From the NCBI GenBank assembly GCA_006538405.1, contig BJKQ01000001.1, positions 744,001 through 808,000 of the forward strand: a stretch of 64,000 nt of DNA. Reading direction: 5' to 3'. The position numbers and the translations under genes were made by a program. The notes beneath the pieces were generated by a model. That model saw only the letters and a list, made by a program, of their open reading frames with translations, was not told where the DNA came from and did not search any database. Position 1 is the stretch's first letter; each line of letters begins with the position of its first letter. Source of the DNA: Hansfordia pulvinata (lineage: Eukaryota; Ascomycota; Sordariomycetes; Xylariales). This document shows positions 11,262-22,555 of this stretch, piece after piece.

Positions 11262-12589
11262 GATGTCGGCTGGATTGGGCGTTGCGGTGAGCCGTGTATT
11301 CGTAGCAAGGCGCGGCTGGGTCAGCAGGAACGTGTGCGACCGACGACCACCAGGCGGGACTTGGGGTGCCAGGGGGTTAATAAAAGGCGAGAGGCAGCAC
11401 AGGGCAGGTTAGACACCGGCGCTACGAGTGTCTGTTGCGCCGGGGAATTGGAACGGAAGCGGGAGACAGGCGCTAAGGACGACAGAGACGAATCCAAAGC
11501 GTGCCTCAGCGTGCCTCAGCGTGCTCAGGTACGAGAGTACTCATACGAATAGGTGGCGTGGGTGGTTACGAGTAAACCGGCCAGGCGAGTGACGTGAAGC
11601 AGACGCAGACGCAGACACCCAGAGAGCAAGCTGAAATGAAGGACCCAGAAACGGGCCGCGCGAACGCAAGCTTGGCATACGATGCTCGTATTGGCCATGC
11701 ACGCGACTTATCCGTACAGATCGCCGCTGTTCAAGGCCATGCCGATCACTGCCTTGACCGAGTTGCGCCCCAATAGGCCGTCTAGGGCGTGTTTTGCCCC
11801 TGTATCCGTATCCGTAGGCGTGCTTGGCCTTTGGGTCCTGGGTTTTGAGCCCTGACCATGCGCCCTGCGCCCCAGCCGGAGATTCGGAGCGCCAGGGCGA
11901 ATGCATTGATCCAAGGCACGTTCATCGCATCAGATAGATGGGGCGGTCTTGGGGATTGAGGGCGCGGTGGCACGTCGTGGCCCCTGTTCTCGTGAGACCA
12001 AGAAGCGTGGGATCCCGGCATTTGTCCGCAGATGGCCAGCACGGATGTCGGGGCCGAAGAGATGAAAGATCGAGTGCCGAGGCTGGGCGTAGCTGGCAGC
12101 GTCTGGGCAGACAACCCGTCTTTGTGCTGACGAGTAGAACTTGGTGGATAAGAAGCCGATCCGCCGATTTTGCGGGTAGCCTAATATGAGGCATGCTGAT
12201 CAGGCACCAGGCACCACTCGTGGGCACCAGGAATGGCCGATAGAATACGAGGGAGAAACCCCACGCAAGCTAATTTAGAGCCTGTCACACTGTCACGCCT
12301 GTGTGCCTACCCAACCCATTTCTCGTACGGCTGTCCGGCTGCCGGGCCACCGGGCGTCCGGGGCGCCGGGTCGATGAAGAAGTAGGAGCCGTGAATCAAT
12401 ATCGTGTCCTTTGACTAGCAGGCCCTCGTCCATTCGTTGCCTCGTTCACTCATTCGTTCGTTCGGTTGTTCGTCCGTTTGTTCGTGCGGACCTGTCGTGA
12501 GCCAGAAGGGCCGGAAGTTGGCGGGACGCGACCATTCCAGCATCCGTCAGGAGTCGAAGAGGCATGCCGCGCTGTGTGGCTGTGTCGGG

Positions 12590-12621
12590 AAAGAGAGAGA
12601 AAGAGAGAGAAAGAGAGAGAA

Positions 12622-12656
<35 letters not shown>

Positions 12657-12669
12657 GGGAGAGAGAGGA
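12590..12669. repeat. GA-rich microsatellite
   Basis: About 80 bases of almost pure purine, made of GAAAGAGAGA units passing into a pure GA run. It is intergenic. The Glu/Arg- and Leu/Ser-rich frames across it are artefacts of the repeat. Confidence 0.9.
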
Positions 12670-13589
12670 GCATGTACACAAAACGTACCTACGGTCCCAG
12701 GGGCTCGCGCAGTGAGCCTTGATTCTGGGCGAGTTGCTGGGAGAACAACCTTGCGGGGAGGAAGAAAGATGAGGCTGTCGCTGTTCGGGTCCCGCAGCGC
12801 CCGCAGCGCCGTTGCTGCCGCCAAGAGATCCAGGGATCGCGTCTACTCGTACGCGGAGATACTGGTGAATATACCTGCTTCAAAAGTAGACCATGGTGGT
12901 CCAGACCATGCCAGCTACACTGGTATCGAGTAGCGGATGGGTACCCTCGACACGCCCCCGGTAGCAACTGCCGTGGCCAAGCCTGAAACGCGCATGATGT
13001 TTGTCTCGGCCCATTGGACTCCAATTCATATCTGCCCTTGCCGTTCAACTCCCAAGCGCGCATGGCTCTTTCCTTGATCCGACGTCGATCATGGGATACC
13101 AGAATGGATGTATTCCCAAGTCCAACCACCGTGAAAAGAATCTGCCTCACAATGCGAGTGGACATCAGGTAGTAGGTAAGTGCATTGAAAATGGGTATCA
13201 TATCAATTCTTAGGTATCTCAACTCAACGCCCTGCATTGGACATCGCTGCTGATTGCTATCTTGAACGAGCCCACGACCGGGTTGCCATCAGTGACACTT
13301 CAGTCCGCAACGCACTGCCATCAGAGGTGCGCCTGAACGCATACGTATTTCGCATGGAGACACCTCCTCATCATGGCATAAGCAGGCCGAGCAGCCTGTG
13401 CGTCTGTCTGTTGGTCATCTCCGCGCAAATCCCACAGCAGACCCCCAGCATCAGCCATGGGCACCTCGTAGCCCAACTTGGCCCCCAATGAATAAAGCAG
13501 ACGGATGGCTCAACGAGACCGCGAGGGCGAGTTCAGCTGCCGAAATGGCCCAGAAAGCAGAGAGCAAAAAAAGGAGAACTGGATGGTGT

Positions 13590-13620
13590 GATGGCGATGG
13601 CGATGGCGATGGCGATGGCC
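13590..13620. repeat. GATGGC hexanucleotide repeat
   Basis: Five tandem GATGGC units in intergenic sequence near the 3' end of the Dbp7 gene. No coding context was identified. Confidence 0.85.
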
Positions 13621-13796
13621 CCCATCTCTATCGATACGTTTCAGTGATGCTTTGTGATTGAAACAGATTGCAGTCAAGAATTACATTGATCAAATGTTCG
13701 CTTTGGAAATCGCTGATATGCTTTTGTTACGCCCGGCCCTGGAAGAACTGACAACCACAAAACATCTTCATCTTCCCTCGGATGCAACTGCTCCAT

Positions 13797-16187
13797 TTAT
13801 CCCAAGTTGAACTCGCTTGCGCCGCCGCTCGTGACGCTTTTCATCTTCATGCGCATGCGCTTGACGGCATCGTCATCGACAGCGCCCGCTTCGTCGTCGC
13901 TGTCGCCGCCGCGACCGCCCTTGCTGCCGCTGCCGCTGCTCTTCTTCGCGCCCTCTCCTCCCGCGGACCCCTTCTTGCTCTTGGCCGTGGTGATCGTCCT
14001 CCTCGCCGAGGGCCCGCCGCCGATGCCGCCGGGGGCTTCGCGCAGCCCAAAGCTCTTGGCCGCGTGTCCCAAGTGCAGCTGCGTGATGTCGAAGAAGACG
14101 CGCTCCTCGCGCACGTGCGTCGCGTAGGCGCGGATGTGCGAGCGAAACGCCTTGCGGGCCGAGTCCAGGATCTTGGGGCCCTCGTCCTTGTCCGAAGCCA
14201 GCATCCGCTGCTCAATGTGTAGCTGCAGGGCCTCGGCGCGCGAGTTTGGCGATTGCCGCTCCGTGACAAGCGTGCCGGCCTCGGAGGCGCCCTTCTCTTT
14301 CGGCAGGGTGATGGGCGTGACGAACCCCTTCTGCAGGACCGTCTCGAAGGACTGGGAGTTAGCTGGGGTGGTCGACTTGAGATGCTCGATGTAGCCTTCC
14401 TCGCAGCCGGGTTGTAGGAACAAGGATGCCTTGCCGGCCCTACCCGCACGCGCTGTTCTTCCGACTCGGTGAACGTGGTCGGCCACACTGAAGGCCGGAT
14501 CGTACTCCACAACCATGTCGACGGCAGGGACATCGAGACCACGCGAGGCGATATCAGTGGTAATCAAGACGGATGGCTCTGTCGCGTTTCTGAAGGCCTC
14601 CAGCGTAGACGTGCGGACTGGCTGAGCCAAGGAACCGTGAAGTTTGAGGAGATTGATCGTGGGGTTGGCGGGAGATGTGACGTAGGCGGCCTCGGCCACC
14701 GTGCCTGCAGTTCGCAACTTGTCGTCTTTGGCCGACGGCTGAGCTGGAGAGGACCGCAGCAGTTCAAAGTGGAAGTCGACCGAGTCGGCGCAAGAGATGA
14801 ACACGATGGCTTTCATGATGGAACCTTTGCGGGCAAAGGACGATTTGAGCAGGGCGATAAGCGTCACCAAACGAAGCTTCCCAGGAACAACCAGGTAGTC
14901 CTGCTTCAGCTGAGCCGGTGCCGAGAAAACGTCCTCCTTTGCTTCGCCGTCGAGCGCACCATCTTCCGCCTTATTTGCTGTGACATGGATCGCATCCTGC
15001 AAGCTGATCTCTCCCAGCTTCTGCACGTTCATCTTCATGGTCGCCGAGCAGAGCATCGTAACACGGCGCTGCGGCAACTTGTCGAACTTGACGCCATCCT
15101 TGTTGGAGGACTTTAAGGGTTCAGCGCGGATCTTGCCCACGATGCTCTTGAGTTCCTCCTCGAACCCCATCTCCATAAGCCGGTCGCCCTCGTCGAGAAC
15201 GAGCCACCGCACAGTACCAACGTCTAGAACCTGGGTGTTATCCAGATGGTCGGCGAGACGACCGGGGGTAGCGATCAGGATGTTGACGCCCTTTCGAAGC
15301 CGGGCCTTTTCGGATTTCTTGCTCTCGCCACCGATCACCGTTGTGCTCACAAGCCACGGGGCGCAGCGAAGAACCTTTTCCAGCACGTTGGCGATCTGTT
15401 TGCAAAGCTCTCTTGTCGGTGCCAGAATGACGCCGAACAGGCCCGAGTCGCGGTGAACCTTGACGCCGGTACTAGTGCCGTCTTGGTTTTGGCTTAGGTC
15501 CATCAGGCGCTGGACTATGGGAAGAAGGTACGCCAGTGTCTTTCCGGAACCTGTCTCGGCCTGGAGAAAAGCGTCGCTGTCGTCCTTGACAAGTTGGGGT
15601 ATCGTATTCTTTTGTATGGATGTTGGGGCCTTCATCTCCAGCTTGCTAGAGAGATGCTCTGCTATACGACGAGAGAGACCCAACGCATGAAAGTTCTCGG
15701 CCTCTTCGGAGAGGGGTGCGTTGGATGGCTTGGCTGGTTCAGCCTCTGCAGGGGGGTCTTCGAAGACGGTTTTTGCTGTGGGATTGGACGTGAATAGTCT
15801 CGAGGTGACGCCGCCAGACTTTGCGCCCTGTTGTGCGTTCTTAAAACCCGTGCTGATGCTTCCCGGCGGGAGCTTGCCATTCATGTAAGAGACGTTACGG
15901 GCGCCACTGTCGGGGCCGCGGCTTCGCGCCGCGGGGTCGGAAAAGGTCTTCTGGCGCTTGGCCGGGCGATCGCTGTCGGCATCGCCAAATGCGCCACCCC
16001 TACGGTCGCGCCGGTCGCTGGATATGGGCGTGTCGTTGCTGCCGCTCGAGGGGCCGTCTCTGCCCTTGTTGGCGCTTCGCTGCGCCTGAATGCGATCCCT
16101 CCAGCGACCGCCGGTGTATTTGACCTGTTTCTTGACGGGCGCGGAGTTGCCCAGGTCAAAGTTGAGGAGCATGCCACTGTCGGCCAT
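13797..16187 (-). CDS. DBP7: ATP-dependent RNA helicase Dbp7
   Basis: A 796-residue intronless DEAD-box helicase of the nucleolar Dbp7 family, which works in early assembly of the 60S ribosomal subunit. Motifs in order: a Q-motif region with FHALGLSRRI and PTSIQ (about 166-192), Walker A AETGSGKT (210-217), PTREL (257-261), TPGRL (307-311), motif II written DEGD (332-335), SAT (391-393), TDIASRGLD (544-552) and HRVGRTARAG (573-582). DEGD instead of DEAD is characteristic of Dbp7 and is not a lesion. The N-terminus is disordered and rich in Arg, Ser and Gly. The C-terminus is a basic Gly/Lys/Ser-rich tail. The start ATG encodes MADSGMLLNF. The gene is divergent from Ppg1, with about 1.2 kb between the start regions. 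Confidence 0.96.
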   Translation of the reverse strand: MADSGMLLNFDLGNSAPVKKQVKYTGGRWRDRIQAQRSANKGRDGPSSGSNDTPISSDRRDRRGGAFGDADSDRPAKRQKTFSDPAARSRGPDSGARNVSYMNGKLPPGSISTGFKNAQQGAKSGGVTSRLFTSNPTAKTVFEDPPAEAEPAKPSNAPLSEEAENFHALGLSRRIAEHLSSKLEMKAPTSIQKNTIPQLVKDDSDAFLQAETGSGKTLAYLLPIVQRLMDLSQNQDGTSTGVKVHRDSGLFGVILAPTRELCKQIANVLEKVLRCAPWLVSTTVIGGESKKSEKARLRKGVNILIATPGRLADHLDNTQVLDVGTVRWLVLDEGDRLMEMGFEEELKSIVGKIRAEPLKSSNKDGVKFDKLPQRRVTMLCSATMKMNVQKLGEISLQDAIHVTANKAEDGALDGEAKEDVFSAPAQLKQDYLVVPGKLRLVTLIALLKSSFARKGSIMKAIVFISCADSVDFHFELLRSSPAQPSAKDDKLRTAGTVAEAAYVTSPANPTINLLKLHGSLAQPVRTSTLEAFRNATEPSVLITTDIASRGLDVPAVDMVVEYDPAFSVADHVHRVGRTARAGRAGKASLFLQPGCEEGYIEHLKSTTPANSQSFETVLQKGFVTPITLPKEKGASEAGTLVTERQSPNSRAEALQLHIEQRMLASDKDEGPKILDSARKAFRSHIRAYATHVREERVFFDITQLHLGHAAKSFGLREAPGGIGGGPSARRTITTAKSKKGSAGGEGAKKSSGSGSKGGRGGDSDDEAGAVDDDAVKRMRMKMKSVTSGGASEFNLG

Positions 16188-17347
16188 GGCTGCGGCAGTA
16201 TTGCTTGCGTGTTTGTCGCGGACAGATCTGGAGGTGATTGTCGGTTATCAGCAACCCCGGAGAAGAGTGGGGAGATGGTCTTGCGGCAGAAGAGAAGCTG
16301 CGCAGGCGGCAGAAATTGAACTTTTGGGCGGTCAGAAGCGCTGCCCCACTACACCCATTTGACTCCTCGAATCGGATTAGTGCATACTGCGCCATAATGT
16401 TGGATATTCCAGTCGTATATGTACTCCGTACTTTGTTGCCTTTGAGGTTCAACCCTGTACTACGAGTCCAGGTACAACTCTCGAGCCTGGGAATCTATCA
16501 ATAAGGTAGGTATATTTGTGCATCCATAAATAATACCGCGATTTGATCGTTATCAGACTGGATAGTCGTGTCGTTGCGCGGGGAACGCGAGAGTGGCATA
16601 ACATGGGAAGATACCTCGGGTGACAGACTTCATCGCAAGGCAATGTGCTTTCAAGTCTTTATGCGTACTCGTACGCGCTCGTATGGGCACATACCTGGAA
16701 AAGCAGGAGCAGGTAATAGTGCCGTGAGGGCCCTTGGCGGGTGGGCGGCTCTACGAGTATGTTTGCAGGCGCTATCGATAAGGGAAGCGTCGCCGCAGCG
16801 GCAGCGGCGGGCTAAGTAATCCCACCTTCCGGTACCTTGAAGTGGTAGTGCTTGCGCCGCCGCTGCTGCTGCTGCAGGTAGGTAGGTTGTAGGTAGGTAG
16901 GTATCCATTGCTACAAGCCCCCTTACCAATCGATCGCCATCTCCCACCTGCGCCATCCGACGCGGCTACGCGGCTTCAACCTCTGGACGACGATCCTTGT
17001 CGCCGTCTCGCGCCTCCGGCTGTCGCAAGACCCTGCCGACATAGACATGTTCCGTCTCTGATGCGGTTCGTGCTTTCTGCCCACCAAATCACCCCCTCGC
17101 CCTCGACTCCCACAATCCGCCCGACAGCCTCCCGCCACACGCCCTCTGTGAGATTCGCGCCAACCCGATCACACGCTTCACGACGACCGCTCCCTACGAA
17201 CATGTTTGCCGACTTCGCAGCCTCCCTACAAGACTTCATCCTCGCCCCGAGCCGAACAAAGTCGATATCCACACTCCCTGGCCAGGACTGAGACACCATC
17301 GCCACGCCGAAGGCACTTCGTCCTCTCCCCTCTTCACATAGCCCAAC
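16188..17347. promoter_or_regulatory. Divergent promoter region between Dbp7 and Ppg1
   Basis: About 1.16 kb separates two oppositely directed genes. It contains TACTCGTA at 16666, TACGAGTA at 16752, a CTG trinucleotide tract (about 16860-16875) and a run of TAGGTAGGT steps at about 16876-16908. The part closest to Ppg1 is pyrimidine-rich, as is usual around fungal transcription starts. A short frame with an ATG at 17202 ends at 17291 and is more likely leader than coding. Confidence 0.5.
16876..16908. repeat. TAGGTAGGT step repeat in the Ppg1 upstream region
   Basis: Tandem GTAGGTAG units in two blocks, of the same type as the clusters before the PPR, ankyrin-like and thioredoxin genes. Confidence 0.6.
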
Positions 17348-18460
17348 ATGCCTGGGCTTCCGGGTTGGTCCCTCTTTCGCTCCGCGCTCAGCCCAAGACT
17401 CTCTTCTCCCGCCAGCCTTTATTCTCTAACCATGCCTTGCTCTCTTCTGCCCAACAGCCTCGGTCGACCTCGACGAATGCATCTCCCGCCTCTACAAGCG
17501 GGAACTCCTGGCTGAGTCCGTAATCGAGGCCATCTGCGCCAAGACGAAGGAGCTGCTCATGCGTGAGAGCAATGTCGTCCATGTCCGCGCACCCGTGACC
17601 GTTGTCGGTGATATCCACGGCCAGTTCTATGACCTGATCGAGATATTCAAGATTGGTGGCTGGTGCCCCGACACAAACTACCTCTTCCTTGGTTTGTTCG
17701 CCCCTTCTGCCCCCTCTCCACTTTCGTTTGCTGACTGCATCTCCCAGGTGACTACGTTGATCGCGGAATGTTCAGCGTCGAAACCATCTCTTTGCTTGTC
17801 TGCCTCAAGCTGCGCTACCCCAACCGTGTTCATCTGATCCGCGGCAATCACGAGTCGCGCGGTGTCACCCAGTCCTACGGCTTCTACACCGAGTGCTCCC
17901 GCAAGTACGGCAATGCCAGCGTCTGGCATTACTTCACCGACATGTTCGACTTTCTCACACTGTCTGTCGTCATCAACGATCAGATCTTCTGCGTCCACGG
18001 CGGTCTGTCGCCCTCCATCCACTCTATCGACCAAATCAAGATCATCGACCGCTTCCGTGAGATCCCCCACGAGGGGCCCATGGCCGACCTTGTCTGGTCC
18101 GATCCCGACCCTGAAAAGGACGAGTTCTCTCTTTCACCCCGCGGCGCAGGCTACACATTCGGTGCCCGCGTCGTCAAGAAGTTCCTTGCCGTCAACGGCA
18201 TGACGCATATTCTGCGCGCTCATCAGCTTTGCCAGGAGGGCTTCCAAGTTCTTTACGACGACCATCTCAGCACCGTCTGGAGCGCGCCGAACTATTGCTA
18301 CCGCTGCGGCAACATGGCTAGCGTACTTGAGGTCAGCGACTTGGGCGAGCGCTACTTCAACGTCTTCGCTGCTGCCCCCGAGAACGACCAGCACAAGGAC
18401 CAGCAGCAGAACGGTGACAAGTCAGGCGACGGCAACTCGCTGCCGGACTACTTCCTCTAG
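17348..18460 (+). CDS. ppg1: PP2A-like serine/threonine phosphatase catalytic subunit Ppg1
   Basis: The conserved protein is carried by exons 17458-17691 and 17748-18460, joined across a 56-base intron (GTTTGT donor, CCCAG acceptor). Metal-binding and catalytic motifs are intact: [16 protein letters not shown] (spanning the intron), RGNHESR, HGGLSP, WSDP and RAHQL, with the PP2A-type C-terminus PDYFL. The phrase [19 protein letters not shown] and the N-terminal DECISRLYK identify Ppg1 rather than PP2A, PP4 or PP6. In yeast Ppg1 acts in the Far/STRIPAK-like complex. A CTAAC branch site at 17426-17430 and the CAACAG acceptor at 17457 show that an exon precedes 17458, but the first exon is uncertain. 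My candidate is 17348-17363 (ATG, phase 1, weak GTTGGT donor). The downstream exons are secure. Confidence 0.9.
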
Positions 18461-18475
18461 CGCGCGCGCGCGCGC
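18461..18475. repeat. CG dinucleotide run directly after the Ppg1 stop codon
   Basis: Seven CG units immediately follow the TAG stop. This is alternating purine-pyrimidine sequence of the type that can adopt Z-DNA. No function is inferred. Confidence 0.85.
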
Positions 18476-19667
18476 AAGGCACTCGTGGGAAAGCTCATGG
18501 TTCAAGACCTCTGAGCCCCACCCAGCATCTATTCTCCCCCCCACCCCCAACAGCAACACAAGCCATCTATCCAAAACTAGCGCCTCGCAATTTTCCAGCG
18601 CAGGACCCGAGAACTTACAGGCACCGGCAGCATTTTGACCTCGTCATGTTCAGACAATCTATAATATTGCACCTCATCAGCATCGCAAGCGTTGCCTTTG
18701 ACATATACCCTTCCCCACTTCACTATCACCTCATATGACTTGCCATTTCTTCTCCAGGCCGCCTCATTCTTCCATCACGATGGCCTGCGCCGTCCATTTC
18801 AACGACGGCAATGCCTTCTCGAACGACATTGAAGCAACCGCACGGTGGATTAGGTGGAGAGCAACAAGCCTTGGCGGTGCAGGACGACTTCGGGCTTTGA
18901 AAGTGGCGAGGCTCCATGTGATATAGCCGCTTCTGGGACCTGCATTGTCCGGTCTCACACAATGATGATAATGATCCAAATCGAGTGAAGCGTGAAGTAG
19001 GTCGTGTGGAAACTGCCAAGCAGCTTTTTTCCGCATCACTTGATATCGAATTCGAAAACTAGTTGTGAAAGTACTGTGTGCCTGCACCCTACAAGTGGCT
19101 TAAATGTAGCCGAGTCAAACTATGGGCCCCAGACAAGTTCAACATCATGCACGATAGGCTTCTTGGACGGTTTGAAGCATATAAACGAGAGAATACCGGG
19201 CTTTCATCATTTCTGTCTGCGAACCTTCGAACCGAGCAATGAGATAGATACCACAGGATACGCCGCCAACATCCTGAGAGTTGGGATGCGGCCCGACCCC
19301 CAATCAGACTTTTGCATAGAGCTTTATCGACTCTCTTCTCATGGTGCCGCCAAATTCGAGGCTCAACAGACATCAAACGGGCTTCTGCAAAGACCAGACT
19401 GCTCTTCAATCGCCATCCGAGTCGGTTTTATCTTCGAGTTGCGTTTTGGTGATCATGGTTGTTTTTTTGTAAGTTTTGGATTCAGTGTCTCGTGAAGCAA
19501 AGCCAGCAATCTCATCATCCGTGATGTGTATGATATCGAAAGGGTACCAAGAAACCTGTTTGCGGCAGTTCGATTTGTTCATTGAGTATCTCCCGTTGAG
19601 ACCAGTCGAATAGCTTAACCGGCTATCTCCGTTTACGTTTGGGTCCCATACCGGAATCATTGGTGCC
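18476..19667. other. 3' intergenic region between Ppg1 and Rho GDI (convergent)
   Basis: About 1.2 kb holding the two 3' untranslated regions. It is less GC-rich than its surroundings. No conserved frame was recognised. Confidence 0.6.
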
Positions 19668-21534
19668 CTACCAATCCTTGGCGATGTCGAAGCTCCATTC
19701 GAACTGCAGATGAGTCTTCTTGTCATCGTCGACGAAGCTCGAGATGGCGTTGTAGTGCCCGCGCGCCAGCATGCCGCTAGGGGCGTCTTCCTCTTGGACT
19801 AGAATCTCTTGTTAGTATTTGGGCAGGGTCAATCCGGTCCGCACTTTGACTTACACTTCTTTGTGTATACAGGCTGCTTGTCTGTGGACGGGGCGTAGCT
19901 TCCCTATTTTAGGGTCAGAATCCGCTCATTCATTAGGAGGTTTCCCCACACTCACCAGCATCTCAGAGTCCTTGCTGACTTTGAGACCCTTGCGCTTGAC
20001 CACCTGTACGTACTGCAGGCCACTGAGGATCTCGTGCTGGACGCAGAAGGACACGCTCATGGTGAATTTGGACCCTTCCTTGATCTTGAAGGGCTTGTCC
20101 TTAAGAGTCTGTTCGCTGCCAGGGCTCGATAGGTCGATAGTGACGGGGTCACGGCCGACAGAGTCCATGGTCAGGGACTTGATGATGCAAACCCGAGGGT
20201 CGCTAGGGTCGGACAGATCTTTTCCACCACCGAGACCCAAAGACTGCTTGTATCGCTGCAGGGATTCGTCGTTGGCATCTAACAGAAGATTGGTTAGAAA
20301 ACTGCCTCACAACCTTGAAATGAGAAATAGTCTCCTCAAGTGAGTGATCATTACGGTTTGGGTCTGCGTCTGCTGGACTACTTGTGGCTGTCATTTCCGT
20401 TTCGATGCGGTAACTGAGTCCTTCGGGCCCTAGGCCTCTACACTTCATGTAAGGGTCGAGCGAGTATGAAGAGCTGTCATCAGAGTCGTCGTCGTCTTCT
20501 TGAGTAAACGAAGAAGAAAGTCTCCGGAGCACGCTCTGGACTGTGTGCTGCGAGCCTCGGCGACTCGCGCTGATTGTGGTGATTGGGCCATCTTCTGAAA
20601 ACGGGTCGGGGCTGGTGGATTTGTAGCTTGGTGGTGCAGTCTCAGACTGCTCATGGCCGATCAAGGTAGTCTGGTCCAAGTCTGAAGAGCAGCTGGGCGT
20701 ATCTGACTCGACAGAGGCCGCCTCAATTGCATCTGAAGGAGCAGGCACGCCCGTGGATGCTGGAACTGGCGTGGTTGTTGATGGCTCTGCACTGTCGGCA
20801 GCGAGACCGGGCGCCTCGCAGCCGAGACAGACAGCGTCCATTGACTCAGAAGCGTCATGCCCCAGATCTGAAGCTCCTTCCTCGGTAGTAGAGCTGGAAG
20901 CATCCGCACAGGGGTTTTCACCAGGCTCTGCATCTGCAACAGGGACAGACGCTTCCGCGTTTGACGGTGTTTCTTTGGGCTCTGCAGCCAAGGACGCAGC
21001 ATCTGGCGAAGCCAGTGTAATCGCATCGGACCGTGCAGATCCGGAATGGGCGTCCGGAAAGAGGGTGGCTGTACCGGCTTGCACCAAAGGAAGAGCCGGC
21101 GTATTTCCGATGCGGGGTGTAGAGTCGTCTGAACCTAGAGTGGCACAGGGTGCTTCCAAGCCTGCACAGACGACGGCGTCTTCATGTGTCTCCTTGACTG
21201 GTGACTCCGTTTGGATAGATGGCGATTCGACTGAAGCCACAGCGGCAACGGGCGTGACACGGGAAACTGAACAGACTTCTTCTGGACTTGCCCCCTGGTC
21301 CGCCACGTCTGGGCTAGAAGATTGTGCGTTCGAGCTCGCCGCATCGTCTGCTGGCGCCAAAATGGGTGCGACCGGGGTGTAAACCGTGGCTGGGTTGGGT
21401 GAACTCGCATTCAGGCCTGGCGAAGCCATATCGTTTGCCAGCGTGGTGGTGAGTGCAACTGGGTCAGAAGCAGCGGCTTCTTGTTGGCTGCCATCCCCGT
21501 GTGAGGGTAACGGAGATGGTGGTCGTGAGGCCAT
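19668..21534 (-). CDS. Candidate long Rho GDI isoform using an alternative first exon
   Basis: Inside intron 1 of the Rho GDI gene, on the same strand, a frame opens with ATG at 21534 (MASRPPSPLP) and runs 393 codons to a GTAATG donor at 20354. A 76-base intron with a CTAAC branch site leads to the same acceptor used by the canonical gene (exon from 20278). The phase fits exactly: one base is carried over, so the product continues in frame into ANDESLQRYKQ and the whole GDI fold, giving about 560 residues. The extension is rich in Ala, Ser, Pro, Glu and Asp and looks disordered. It has a PPSY motif, a basophilic-kinase-like RRLSSSF site and an acidic DDDDSDDSSSYS patch. If unspliced, the frame continues another 50 codons to a stop. 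Alternatives are a separate nested gene, or an internal exon after 22453 (an in-frame AG exists just upstream, at about 21549). Coding status is inferred from frame length and splice phase only. Confidence 0.55.
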
Positions 21535-22555
21535 TGTCAAGGCCTGAGCTCAGCGAACGGCTCTCTAGCGTGCTGTAATCGTTTTCGGAGCTGAAGGCCA
21601 AGAGAAAGAAGCTCCAAGCCGAATGGCTATGGTAGAAGCCCTTTGTGAGACGAGACAGAACTGTTGGTGTGTATGCAGCTGCCCGTGATGAGAAGCACTG
21701 CTGTGCAGTGCAGGTTGCAGGGTGAAGAGACTCTGATGAAAGGCCTCACTGGCTGCACCAGCTGTGTAGATATGGGCCATCTTGACAGCGATGGGAAGAC
21801 CTGATTTGTCCAGCCCAGACTGTTGTGTTGTTGCTAATGGCAGCAGTCATTAGAGAAAGGCCGTTGAATGCAGCCAGAAACAGAACCCAGCTTGTCTCGA
21901 GCCAGAGCATCGCTGACAGTAGGGCCAGGCCAGCTTGATGTTCTCATACAATTTGGTGAGATGGAAAGGGGTGACCCCAGCAGAAGGATGCAGGTCTCAC
22001 AATGCACCAAGAGTGATTGCCTCCAGCCCTCGTCTTATGTGTTGATGCTGCCCCGTTTCTCGAGCCCACAACGACTTGGCTCCCATGGATGAGTCGGGGG
22101 AGGGCATCTGAGGCATTTGACTGACATTGCCATGGTGATCCAAGTCGGCTCGGCGTAGCGCAAACGCTCGAGTCCCCGGGCTCGGAAGGGCGATAATGTT
22201 GAGTGATCCCACAAACGACCCAATAGGCAGGGCTCTTGAGAGGAGGTCTGTGATGGATACAAAGTCCATTGGGGATCCTTGGAAAGCGGGCCCCGACTTG
22301 CTCCGAAGCTTGGGCGGCGAAGAAGGGTGCGGTGGTGTCTTGACCGACGGGACGACTCGAAGGCGTTGAATGACAATCACAAGTGGCACGCAGAGCAGAC
22401 ACAAGGCGGGATATTCAAGCACGGCATGTGTGGAGGGGGCGAGTACACATACCCATGTTCTGGTACTCAGCCAAGCTCTGTTTGGGCTGGTTGAGCTTGT
22501 AGCCCTCGGTGGCCTCGGGCATGATGTCCTCATCGTGAGCCTGATTGGCAGCCAT
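19668..22555 (-). CDS. rdi1: Rho GDP-dissociation inhibitor, canonical isoform
   Basis: Four exons: 22555-22453, 20278-19956, 19903-19855 and 19798-19668. They encode 201 residues, the usual size for the family. Rho GDI extracts prenylated Rho GTPases from membranes and holds them in the cytosol. Exon 1 encodes the regulatory arm (ATEGYKLNQPKQSLAEYQNM) and ends in phase 1 before a GTATGT donor. The next exon continues with DANDESLQRYKQSLG. The immunoglobulin-like fold contains IKEGSKFTMSVSF, GLQYVQVVKRKG, GSYAPS and MLARGHYNA, and the protein ends HLQFEWSFDIAKDW. The two small 3' introns are ordinary. Intron 1 is 2174 bases (20279-22452), about thirty times the size of the other introns, and contains a long same-strand open frame that is a candidate alternative first exon (see the next entry). 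Confidence 0.93.

Larger units (their letters stand above)
11262..13796. other. Intergenic region between the esterase and Dbp7
   Basis: No gene recognised. It holds a short tandem of the decamer-like unit cgtgcctcag (11501-11528), a long GA tract (12590-12669), a TACTCGTA copy at 12844 and a GGCGAT hexanucleotide repeat (13590-13620). Confidence 0.6.

Noticed and set aside
12590..12669. Possible coiled-coil coding region across the GA tract
   Set aside because: The Glu/Arg pattern is produced by the simple repeat itself and has no conserved flanks.
17202..17291. 29-codon frame as the Ppg1 N-terminus
   Set aside because: It is in the same frame as Ppg1 but stops before it, and the only GT dinucleotides inside it are poor donors in the wrong phase.
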